The translations under genes and the position numbers were made by a program. Under the pieces are notes generated by a model. It was not told the DNA's origin and did no database searches. It worked only from the letters and a program-made list of their open reading frames with translations. A stretch of 64,000 nucleotides of DNA from Phycisphaerales bacterium UBA1910 (lineage in GTDB: Bacteria; Planctomycetota; Phycisphaerae; Phycisphaerales; UBA1924): positions 66,195 to 130,194 of the forward strand of contig DDGE01000036.1 of NCBI GenBank assembly GCA_002337545.1, read 5' to 3'. This document shows, piece after piece, positions 46,306-53,622 of the stretch (positions are counted from its first letter, which is position 1; each line of letters starts with the position of its first letter).

Positions 46306-48744
46306 ATGAATAAAACAAACGCCGTTATTGCTGGGTCGATCTTAAGCTTAAACACTTTGGGGGCCACTGCGGCTTCATTTGGCGCAGACCCATTAGCTCA
46401 TCCAATTGTAGAAAATGATCATACGCCTTTATTTGCCAGACAAATTGGGAACACTGTCGAGGTTAACTGGTCTTGGCGTATAGGGGATGAGTATATTGAA
46501 AAAATACGAAATTATTCAAATCTAATAATCGATCTCACAGATAATGAGACATACCAAAACAAATGGTCTCGCGCGTGGATGACCGCCCATGCAGGCTCAA
46601 ACTCTACTTGGACTTTCGCTAAATTAGAATTAGAATATGATGAAGGCGTACGCTATGCAGAAGCGAAAATGCTCGAATCATATCTAGCTGCGATGGGGCT
46701 TCAAGTAAATATAATACGCGGCGACTACGTCCGGCGCGAGGCTAACCGCTTCCCCCCTGAAACTGTTATTGAACACTATAATGATACATCAAAAAATGCA
46801 GCTATATTTGTATCGGGAGCTATCTTATTTCGAACAGAACGGCTCCCAGAAAGTATTGCTCAAGAATTAAGAGTGATTCACCAGCGAGTATATGCTGAAA
46901 AGTCCCCACCAACTTTTGATAGAGGTCAAATTGGTTTCAAAGGCTCTCTCGATTTCCGATTGGATGACCTTGACCACTACCTTAAGAATAGAACAAAGGC
47001 AGATCCAACTTATGTCAGACAGAGGCTCAATCATGCGGTCGCTACTGCTTCAGCCATTATTCCCGACGCTCTTGAAACAGGCAATCAAGAGTTGTCACGC
47101 ATGGCACGACTTGGAATCATAAGGCTAAGCCCGTTACAGCAGGATGCGGTAATTCAGTCAGAAAGAGACCGGGAGCAAAAATGGATACAGGCTGAAATAT
47201 CGAAAGCGTTTCGTGTTGACTCGGGCGGCAACGTGCACATAGACCCCAGCAAACTTAGTGACAAAACAAAAGATAAAATGGAAGTTGCTGCACTGGAAAT
47301 TGCTGAACTGACTGAGCGGTGGATCAAGAAAAAAGTGCAGGTAAATACAGAAAAGAGTGCGTATTCCGCAGCATCCGATGCCATGAAAGAAAGGCATCCA
47401 GAATTTAATGTAGAAACTGACAGTGGCGACCTATATGACAATGGTGTAGTAGGTACTGCCTTGCAAATAATCAAAGGTATTGTCAACCCGAGTCTCTTTG
47501 CCAAAATAAAAACATCTCTAGACATTTTTATTAACAGTGAAGTGCCAACTGACGAGTACGAGGCCTACACAATAGCCCGGTATCGACTTGAGAATAGCCT
47601 CAAACAACAGGCTGAGATGAGGTGGGCTATTCAAGAAGCACACGATCAATATATAGACGAGTATGTGAGGCCTATCCAAAAAACCCCACCAAGCACCAAT
47701 GGCAGTAATGATGGGCAAGGAAGTAGCGGAAATGGTCAAGGTGATGACAGCAGTGGTGGAGGAGATAGTGACCCTGGGAGTAGGCTCGGTGATATAAGGG
47801 GTGGAGACGATTTTGGCAGCACGGGAGGTGGTGATGATGCCCCAGAGCCAATGGTAATGCCCCCTATGGATATAGACGGTGTTTTCGACAGAGATCGTGA
47901 TCGGGCAAAGGAAACCGATAAAGGTAATACAATGTCATCGCCCCCATTAGCGTTTCTTTCAAAAGCCTCAGAGGTAGTTGGAAGCACTTCCGACTTATCG
48001 CCCTCACCCGATACTATCGTAGACGATTTGCAAGAAAAGCTTGCAGATCTGTGTTTTCGTGCTTTAGGGGTACAGGGTAATATAAACAAGAATGCTTTAG
48101 AGTTTGTAGACTTTAATTCAGTGCACACCCCTACGCCTCCTAAAACTTGGGATGAGTACATGAATAATGAATCGAAACCTTTATACAGAACAGGCATCTT
48201 AAATGACTCTAGCACTAGGATTAGGCTCAGAATCAATTTTGCATATCTAACAGAGCAGCAACGACAGCAATTCTTGAATCATTCAGCTCAAGTATTTTCG
48301 GGCTCACGTATAAAAATGAAGGATGGGCCAGTCCTCACTTCTGGCCGAAGGCGTACCTTTACATACAGCATGCCATCTATGTCATATTTAGCCAGCTACT
48401 ACTTCGAAAAAGCCACTCCTGATGACACTCTTATGCAGGTCTTGTACAGACAAGATTTTAGCGACGAAGTGGCTCGCAGAATACAGAGTCTTGTGCCAGA
48501 CATAAGCACAGCAAGAGATACATTGTCTACCGATATTGTTCAAGCCTCAGATGTCACGAGTAATACTTACAGAGTTACGATAAACACAGACATTTTGAGC
48601 ACCAAAACCCGAAAAATAATTTCGGAAGCAGCTAAGAAAATTCGCAAGAGTCCGGATAAACATGTGGTTGATAGTGTAATTCAGAATATGAACAATGCTT
48701 TACTGTATTCTGATAAGGCAAAAACTCTGCAGCCGCAAAGGTGA
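46306..48744 (+). CDS. Large exported protein of unknown function, lone cargo gene
   Basis: 812 residues. The N-terminus (MNKTNAVIAGSILSLNTLGATAASFGA) looks like a Sec signal peptide. Residues ~30-460 are a mixed domain rich in helix (YVRQRLNHAVATASAIIPDAL, WIQAEISKAFRVDSGGNVHID). A Gly/Ser/Asp linker spans ~470-520, and a second domain follows to the end (TRIRLRINFAYLTEQQRQQFL, SYLASYYFEKATPDDTLMQVL). I recognise no family and no catalytic motif. The gene is plainly more AT-rich than everything around it (many ATA, AAA and AAT codons), so it was acquired recently from a different source. It is the only gene between repeats B and C. Confidence 0.75.
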   Translation: MNKTNAVIAGSILSLNTLGATAASFGADPLAHPIVENDHTPLFARQIGNTVEVNWSWRIGDEYIEKIRNYSNLIIDLTDNETYQNKWSRAWMTAHAGSNSTWTFAKLELEYDEGVRYAEAKMLESYLAAMGLQVNIIRGDYVRREANRFPPETVIEHYNDTSKNAAIFVSGAILFRTERLPESIAQELRVIHQRVYAEKSPPTFDRGQIGFKGSLDFRLDDLDHYLKNRTKADPTYVRQRLNHAVATASAIIPDALETGNQELSRMARLGIIRLSPLQQDAVIQSERDREQKWIQAEISKAFRVDSGGNVHIDPSKLSDKTKDKMEVAALEIAELTERWIKKKVQVNTEKSAYSAASDAMKERHPEFNVETDSGDLYDNGVVGTALQIIKGIVNPSLFAKIKTSLDIFINSEVPTDEYEAYTIARYRLENSLKQQAEMRWAIQEAHDQYIDEYVRPIQKTPPSTNGSNDGQGSSGNGQGDDSSGGGDSDPGSRLGDIRGGDDFGSTGGGDDAPEPMVMPPMDIDGVFDRDRDRAKETDKGNTMSSPPLAFLSKASEVVGSTSDLSPSPDTIVDDLQEKLADLCFRALGVQGNINKNALEFVDFNSVHTPTPPKTWDEYMNNESKPLYRTGILNDSSTRIRLRINFAYLTEQQRQQFLNHSAQVFSGSRIKMKDGPVLTSGRRRTFTYSMPSMSYLASYYFEKATPDDTLMQVLYRQDFSDEVARRIQSLVPDISTARDTLSTDIVQASDVTSNTYRVTINTDILSTKTRKIISEAAKKIRKSPDKHVVDSVIQNMNNALLYSDKAKTLQPQR

Positions 48745-48829
48745 TCACCATACAAAAATCTTGGGCACTCAATTGGTACTTTATATCTTTGCTGGGATAC
48801 TTATTGAGTTTTACATTATCCGTGAAATC

Positions 48830-48966
48830 TGGCGCGCGTTTGGGAGAACTTGCTGGTGTCTAGAGGTGTCTAAAGAACTAGAAAGTGCCTTGAGAGCAAG
48901 CATTTACGCCAATTGTCCGAGCTCATAACGGTTTGGTCGGGGGTTCAAGTCCCTCTGGGCCCACCA
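48830..48966 (+). repeat. Structured repeat, copy C, ending in a tRNA-Met 3' half
   Basis: 137 bp, same start as B (first 25 bases identical) and the same final 46 bp (48921-48966). The middle has diverged but keeps a hairpin: AAGTGC, 11-nt loop (cttgagagcaa), GCATTT at 48883-48905, all six pairs possible counting one G-T. It ends six bases before the stop of the tyrosine recombinase gene on the other strand. Confidence 0.85.
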
Positions 48967-48971
48967 AGCAT

Positions 48972-50129
48972 TCATGCGGGTTTGAGCGATTCGGCTCCCC
49001 TCACCAGTCTCAACTTTGGCGCGCGTTTGGGAGAATCATCAAGATCGGCCTGTTTTCCGTTCCCAAGGACTCGATCCAGCGTCCCGACAGCCTCCGCGAG
49101 GTACTGCGGCTGGTGCTTGGCGTAGTGATACTCGGTCGTGTGCGTTGTGGAGTGCCCAAGCATCCCGGCGATCTGCCGTAGCGGCACGCCAGAAGCCGCC
49201 AAAAGCGTCGCGCCCGTTCTTCGCAACACATACGGGGTGACATCGGTCAGGTCCGCGTGTCTGCACGCGGTCCGGAATGATCGCTTTACCTCTTTGACGC
49301 GTTCACCGTTGCGCTCGATGACATAGCCTGACTGTGAGTTGCTGATCGCCTGTTCGATATGCGGCCTTAGTGTCGTAGAGATCGGGACCACCGCCCGCCG
49401 CTTGTTGGTATCTGCCTCACCGGGCTTGTGGAAGTCGATGATCCCTCGCTCAAGATCTACTTGCTCGATCCGCAGCTCTAGGATCGCACCGGGGCGTTGC
49501 AGGGTGTGTGTCGCCAGCATCACGAACAGGTGCAGGTGAGGTTCGGTGCACGCATCGATGAGTGCCGCGTGCTCCTGTGGTGACAGCGTCCGCTCGCGTG
49601 GCCTTGGGTTGGGCAGGCTGGTGATGAACGGCGGGTGAGTTAGGCGTGCCTGCTTCCAAGCATCTCTCAGGGCCGCTCTGATCACATCCAAATCCCGGTT
49701 GATCGTCGCATTGCTGGCACGCCCGTTTTTCTTCATCAGGCTCGCCCGTCTCCACTCGATAAAGTGCTCCTGCATCTTCAAGGTAAGATCGCTGACCACC
49801 ACCAGGTCCTCCTTCTTCGTGAAGGCCATCCAGTGCTTGAGGGCGGTCCGCTCTGCGGTCCAGTGGGCTTTGGTGGCGATCTTCCGCTCCACATAATCGA
49901 CCAAGCAATCGAGGATCGAGACCTCGTGGGGCTCGGTACGCGTCGGTCGATCCCGGTCACGGACGTACTCTATGAGGATCTCTTGTGCCTTTGCAAGATC
50001 GCTTGTCCGCGTGCTCTTGCGTTGGTACTCGCTCGAACCGGGTTTGCACCAAGTGATATAGATGTTGGGAGTGTCAGGGCGCTTGACCAGCTGGTATTGC
50101 TGATACTCCCAGAGAGGTTCGTAGAACAT
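48972..50129 (-). CDS. Tyrosine recombinase, tRNA-Met-type integrase
   Basis: 385 residues from ATG 50129 (MFYEPLWEYQQYQLVKRP), which has AAGGAG seven bases upstream; a longer frame to 50213 lacks one. The N-terminal part carries a SAM-like core-binding domain (ISTIL-type region HWTAERTALKHWMAF). The catalytic domain shows the first Arg in THTLQRPGAILEL, the H-x-x-R box degenerate as YVLRRTGATLL, GMLGHSTTHTTEYHY with the His and the nucleophile Tyr. Replacement of the box His by Tyr is found in some active integrases. The 3' end abuts repeat C, so that tRNA half is probably its attachment site. Confidence 0.82.
   Translation of the reverse strand: MFYEPLWEYQQYQLVKRPDTPNIYITWCKPGSSEYQRKSTRTSDLAKAQEILIEYVRDRDRPTRTEPHEVSILDCLVDYVERKIATKAHWTAERTALKHWMAFTKKEDLVVVSDLTLKMQEHFIEWRRASLMKKNGRASNATINRDLDVIRAALRDAWKQARLTHPPFITSLPNPRPRERTLSPQEHAALIDACTEPHLHLFVMLATHTLQRPGAILELRIEQVDLERGIIDFHKPGEADTNKRRAVVPISTTLRPHIEQAISNSQSGYVIERNGERVKEVKRSFRTACRHADLTDVTPYVLRRTGATLLAASGVPLRQIAGMLGHSTTHTTEYHYAKHQPQYLAEAVGTLDRVLGNGKQADLDDSPKRAPKLRLVRGAESLKPA
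49017..49031 (+). repeat. TGGCGCGCGTTTGGG site inside the recombinase 3' end
   Basis: The fourth copy of the 15-mer. It lies in the coding region for the last ~20 residues of the recombinase (SPKRAPKL), 51 bp right of repeat C. Confidence 0.6.
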
Positions 50130-50422
50130 GATTGGGCTCCTTTGCATTGCCGATTGATGTACTCCTTGATGTGCTCGGGTGTATATCTCACACACCGCCC
50201 AATCCGGATGCATCCGAGCCGACCAGCTCGCTGCTCCCGACCAACCGTGCTCCGGCTGACCCGCAGGATCTTGGCAACCTCCTTGGTCGTGTAGACCACT
50301 TCCGGCCTTGGTACTTCATGACGCGCGCGCAACGTGGTCGGTGTCAACCCAGCGCTCCCATGAACAGTGACTGATGATGAGGACTGTGGCGCGAAATCAG
50401 CGCTCCAAGCCCCATCAGTCAT
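49970..50422 (-). CDS. Excisionase-like helix-turn-helix protein
   Basis: About 150 residues from ATG 50422, which overlaps the stop of the upstream gene. The centre is a MerR/excisionase-type helix-turn-helix (VVYTTKEVAKILRVSRSTVGREQRAGRLGCIRIGR, then VRYTPEHIKEYINRQC). The last ~50 residues overlap the recombinase reading frame by 160 bp and look like passive readthrough. It would act as a directionality factor or a regulator of the recombinase. Confidence 0.65.
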   Translation of the reverse strand: MTDGAWSADFAPQSSSSVTVHGSAGLTPTTLRARHEVPRPEVVYTTKEVAKILRVSRSTVGREQRAGRLGCIRIGRCVRYTPEHIKEYINRQCKGAQSCSTNLSGSISNTSWSSALTLPTSISLGANPVRASTNARARGQAILQRHKRSS

Positions 50423-50927
50423 TGTCACCGCCGATCTTTTGTACCCCAGGAAACGCGATTTGCTCGCGGTTCTCGTTGTGCAGGGTCTGGTTCGCCTTCT
50501 TGATCAGTCCCGATGTGTCCGTAATCCGACCATCGACTCGATACATGCCGCCAAGCTGTTCGATTGCCCGGCGTCCGAGCGTTGCGAGGGCTCTTCGTAC
50601 AGGCAGGCTTACCTCGTCGTGATCCGAGTGTGGGTCGTGAGGGGAATCGAGTTCTTCCTCGCTGGTATGTGACCACGGAAGGATCCATTTGATCTTCCCG
50701 TTTGCGAGCGTGACAACGACGGCACACTCGGGCGGGGCCGGATCGAGAAAGTCCCGGAGGGTGACCTGCCCGTTCGTGAGGTCCTTGATCCGCACCATGT
50801 ATTCTGGCTTGGGAATTCGCTCCCCGTGCAACCACCGATGTACGGTGCTGCGGTTCGCGATACCGAGGCGACGCCTCAGAGTCGATGGTGTCATCAAATT
50901 TTGAAAAATCCAGTCTGCGAGCTTCAT
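50415..50927 (-). CDS. Cro/YdaS-like helix-turn-helix regulator
   Basis: 170 residues. The N-terminal ~55 residues form a phage-repressor-like helix-turn-helix (TPSTLRRRLGIANRSTVHRW, LHGERIPKPEYMVRI, LTNGQVTLRDFL). The rest is charged, ends GGDND and has no recognised domain. It is the first gene of the three-gene recombinase operon and overlaps the next gene by 8 bp. Confidence 0.7.
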   Translation of the reverse strand: MKLADWIFQNLMTPSTLRRRLGIANRSTVHRWLHGERIPKPEYMVRIKDLTNGQVTLRDFLDPAPPECAVVVTLANGKIKWILPWSHTSEEELDSPHDPHSDHDEVSLPVRRALATLGRRAIEQLGGMYRVDGRITDTSGLIKKANQTLHNENREQIAFPGVQKIGGDND

Positions 50928-51255
50928 AGTGCTTTACCCTTTCGCTTACAAATAATTCCTTGTGTATGTTTTCTACTGTTTTTGTGTGTTTTCATGCGTT
51001 TAGCCCCTAGTCGCACAGAATCCAAGAGTGTGTCGACAACCCGGCAACGGATGCATGCCCACGCACCGAGAAAGAACGCGTGTGTATGAGCCGATGCCTT
51101 GAGCCCCCTCACCTCAGCCCGTCCGGCAGCATGGAGGGAGGAACGCACACCCTCCACGAGATCAGATCGGGGGGGAGCTCGGGCGAGCCCCCGATCCGAT
51201 CCCGTTCCGGCAGCATGATGTCTTTGATTCGAAGTTAATCGATTGGTCGCAGCTC
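50928..51255. other. Intergenic region between two recombinase operons
   Basis: No gene seen. GATCGGGGG at 51165-51173 and CCCCCGATC at 51188-51196 form a 9-bp stem with a 14-nt loop, a likely terminator for the upstream recombinase. TCCGGCAGCAT occurs twice (51122 and 51206 areas). The stretch near 50936-51000 is T-rich on the plus strand and may hold the promoter of the 50415-50927 gene. Confidence 0.5.
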
Positions 51256-52422
51256 TCACCTGGATCTGCCCTCCCACACCCGCTTGGTATGCTCGGCCAG
51301 CTCCTCCATCGCGTGCTCGCTCACTCGCTCGCTCCGGTGGTAGTACAGCTGCGTGATGCTGGAGCTTGAATGCCCAACCCAGTCCAAAACTAATCGTTGA
51401 GGCACATGACTGGCAGCGCACATCGACACAAAAGAGTGGCGCAGGCTGTGCACCGTGACCCTACCTGAGATGCCAGCCTCCTTAGCAGCCTGCTTGAACT
51501 TCGAGAGCAGCATCCGGTCTCGCAATCCCGGCAAGACCAGTGGGCCGCTCCGGAGCTGAGTTTGGATCAGCGGCTTGATCCGAGGGTGGATCGGCACAAA
51601 TCGATCTTCCTTATCCTTCGGCGCATCACCCGAGCCACCGCGTCGCACGTGGAGCTTCACCGCCTCATCTTCGCGGAAGATTACATCAATCCATCTCAGT
51701 TGAACTAACTCGTTCACCCGGAGTCCGCTGTACGCGAGGATCAACACCGCATCGCGGTATATCCCGTCCATCCCTAGGGCGGCGCGCTCGATCTCCACCA
51801 TGCTCAGGCACGGCTGCTCACGGGGCTTGGCGACCGGGTGCCTGACCATCCCCAGGCTGTACTCAGGAATGAACTTCTGTCGCCATCCCCACTTCACCAT
51901 CTGCACGCAGATCATGCTGGCTGTAGAAATTGTCTTGGGCGCATACCCGTCCGCGCTCTGCTTGTGGCTCTCTTCTCTGAGCCAAGACACGAACCGATAG
52001 AACACCTGCTCATCAATCTGGGCGGCGTACCGTATCTTTTCCTCATCGCAGAACCGTGTGAGTTTCTCAAGGTCGGTCCGGTACTTGGCGATCGACTTTA
52101 CTGCAAGCCCCTTGGAGACACTGAACTCGATATACCTGATCGCCAGATCCTGAACAGTCATGCGCTGTGATCCGTGCTTCGTCGGATTTGCCAGCGAGGA
52201 ACTCGGATCCTCTGATCGCTGTTGGTTCATCTGCTGAGCGAGCTCGATCGCCTCAGTTTGTGTCGACACGCATAGGTTCTTTGATTTCAGCTGTCCGTCT
52301 TCTCTGTATTGTGCATAAAAGGTCTTTGAGGCTTTCTCGATCGATTGATCACCACGCCTGCGATACTGCACACGCCGACCGATCACGATCTCGCCGACCT
52401 CGGCGCGATCAATAAGTTTCAT
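51256..52422 (-). CDS. Tyrosine recombinase, probable island integrase
   Basis: 388 residues from ATG 52422 (MKLIDRAEVGEIVIGRR) with AGAGG upstream; a longer frame to 52515 has no ribosome site. The SAM-like domain spans ~85-175. The catalytic residues are complete: YSGLRVNELVQLRW (Arg), HSLRHSFVSM (His-x-x-Arg), GHSSSSITQLYYHRS (His and Tyr). It lies closer to tRNA-Ser than the other recombinase and has intact active-site residues, so it is the better candidate for the enzyme that placed the island in tRNA-Ser. It follows a small helix-turn-helix gene in the usual excisionase position. Confidence 0.88.
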   Translation of the reverse strand: MKLIDRAEVGEIVIGRRVQYRRRGDQSIEKASKTFYAQYREDGQLKSKNLCVSTQTEAIELAQQMNQQRSEDPSSSLANPTKHGSQRMTVQDLAIRYIEFSVSKGLAVKSIAKYRTDLEKLTRFCDEEKIRYAAQIDEQVFYRFVSWLREESHKQSADGYAPKTISTASMICVQMVKWGWRQKFIPEYSLGMVRHPVAKPREQPCLSMVEIERAALGMDGIYRDAVLILAYSGLRVNELVQLRWIDVIFREDEAVKLHVRRGGSGDAPKDKEDRFVPIHPRIKPLIQTQLRSGPLVLPGLRDRMLLSKFKQAAKEAGISGRVTVHSLRHSFVSMCAASHVPQRLVLDWVGHSSSSITQLYYHRSERVSEHAMEELAEHTKRVWEGRSR

Positions 52423-52520
52423 TGGATACCTCTGGGGTTGAATGGCTATGACGGAATCGATCTCACGCCCTGGCCGGAATCTCAAGATCCCGTTGCCAAC
52501 GCATCTGCCGATCAACAGGA

Positions 52521-52751
52521 TCAGAACCCGTCGCGGAATATCTCGGCGACGATCACATCCTCATCGAAGAGCAGCGGCTTGCCCCGCTTGACGCCTCTGC
52601 GGAACCGCCCGCTCTCAACCCACTTGTAAAGCGTTGATTTGCTGATCCCCAGACGCCGCGCGGCCTCGTCCGCGTTCAAGATCCGCCCGTGCGGTGAAGG
52701 AAATGTCCCGTGATCCTCATCAATCGTGTAATCCCAAACGTGCCATGTCAT
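52521..52751 (-). CDS. Small excisionase-like DNA-binding protein
   Basis: 76 residues with a single helix-turn-helix of the HTH_17 type (ILNADEAARRLGISKSTLYKWVESGRF, then RRGVKRGKPLLFDEDVI). GAGG lies upstream of the ATG. It is read just before the 388-residue recombinase on the same strand, the normal place for a recombination directionality factor. Confidence 0.8.
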   Translation of the reverse strand: MTWHVWDYTIDEDHGTFPSPHGRILNADEAARRLGISKSTLYKWVESGRFRRGVKRGKPLLFDEDVIVAEIFRDGF

Positions 52752-52813
52752 GTCGTTATCCTCGTTTCGGTGTTTCTAAACCGCCCCAAGCCGGGGCGTG
52801 TGGAATCTCTGCC

Positions 52814-52829
52814 GGGGGCTCTCGCCCCC
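52814..52829 (-). terminator. Hairpin downstream of the membrane-protein gene
   Basis: GGGGGC, TCTC, GCCCCC, with a second hairpin CGCCCC-aagcc-GGGGCG at 52782-52798. Both lie past the stop of the gene ending at 52861. Confidence 0.55.
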
Positions 52830-52860
52830 AGCATCGAGTGGTGAAATAGCTGGTGTGCCT

Positions 52861-53595
52861 TTACGACGCGTCACGACCCGGAAGCCGGATCGGAACCACA
52901 AAGCCGTTGGTCGGATCCTGCATCTCTTTGCCCGACTCCATCGCCTCGGTGAGCCGGTTGGCCTCAACCTGCTGGTCGATCGCATCCATGATCTGGTTGT
53001 TGAGCTTCTCTTCGACCGCCATGCACTTCATGTGCATCGCCAACCCGCAGATCATGAGGTAGCTGCCCACTGACGAGCCCAAGAGAAATCGCAAAGCTAG
53101 CCCGAGGAGAATGAGCGACAGCGGTTCGGCGACCTTGAGTACCCGCCACTGCGTGCTCATACCCGGAATCCGATACCAAAAGGCGTATGGATCTGCTGTT
53201 GACTTGCTGTGGATGATCTCGCCTGCTTTGAACCGCTTGTTCGCCCTGGATCGTTGAATTGTGAACACAACGACGATGCCGATGCTCATCAGGATCGAGA
53301 ACTTTGGGTTCGCCCCGCCGATCAACGGCACAAGGCCCGTGCACGTGAGGATAGTGAACGCAATCAACGATGTGATCAGGTAACGGTTCTTGAGCAAGCG
53401 CAGCCCGTGCGTGGTATGAAGACAAAGCTCCGGGATGATGGTGAAGACCGTCAGGAACGCGAGCAGCAACATATGCCCCATCTCCTTGACACCCTGGATC
53501 CACTGGAGTGTTTTCTTGTGGGAATCGGTGACCGAACTCGCAATCTTCCCGATGTCCTCGAACTCGTCTTTGAAGTTGTGATTGTCCTTCGCCAT
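52861..53595 (-). CDS. Membrane protein linked to the coupling ATPase
   Basis: 244 residues from ATG 53595 (MAKDNHNFKDEFEDIG), AAAGGA upstream. Hydrophobic segments lie near 45-65, 78-95, 100-118 and 160-195 (SLILLGLALRFLLG). A hydrophilic C-terminus ends PIRLPGRDAS. I recognise no family. It starts 27 bp after the coupling-protein gene and probably anchors that ATPase, which lacks its own membrane segments, at the inner membrane. Confidence 0.7.
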   Translation of the reverse strand: MAKDNHNFKDEFEDIGKIASSVTDSHKKTLQWIQGVKEMGHMLLLAFLTVFTIIPELCLHTTHGLRLLKNRYLITSLIAFTILTCTGLVPLIGGANPKFSILMSIGIVVVFTIQRSRANKRFKAGEIIHSKSTADPYAFWYRIPGMSTQWRVLKVAEPLSLILLGLALRFLLGSSVGSYLMICGLAMHMKCMAVEEKLNNQIMDAIDQQVEANRLTEAMESGKEMQDPTNGFVVPIRLPGRDAS

Positions 53596-53622
53596 GATGT
53601 GTCCTTTCATAGGTGTTGATGC

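Noticed and set aside
41373-50129. A true integron with attC sites
   Set aside because: The recombinase lacks the look of IntI, the repeats lack clear R and L box pairs of attC, and the recombinase 3' end rather than its 5' end faces the array. I keep only the analogy.
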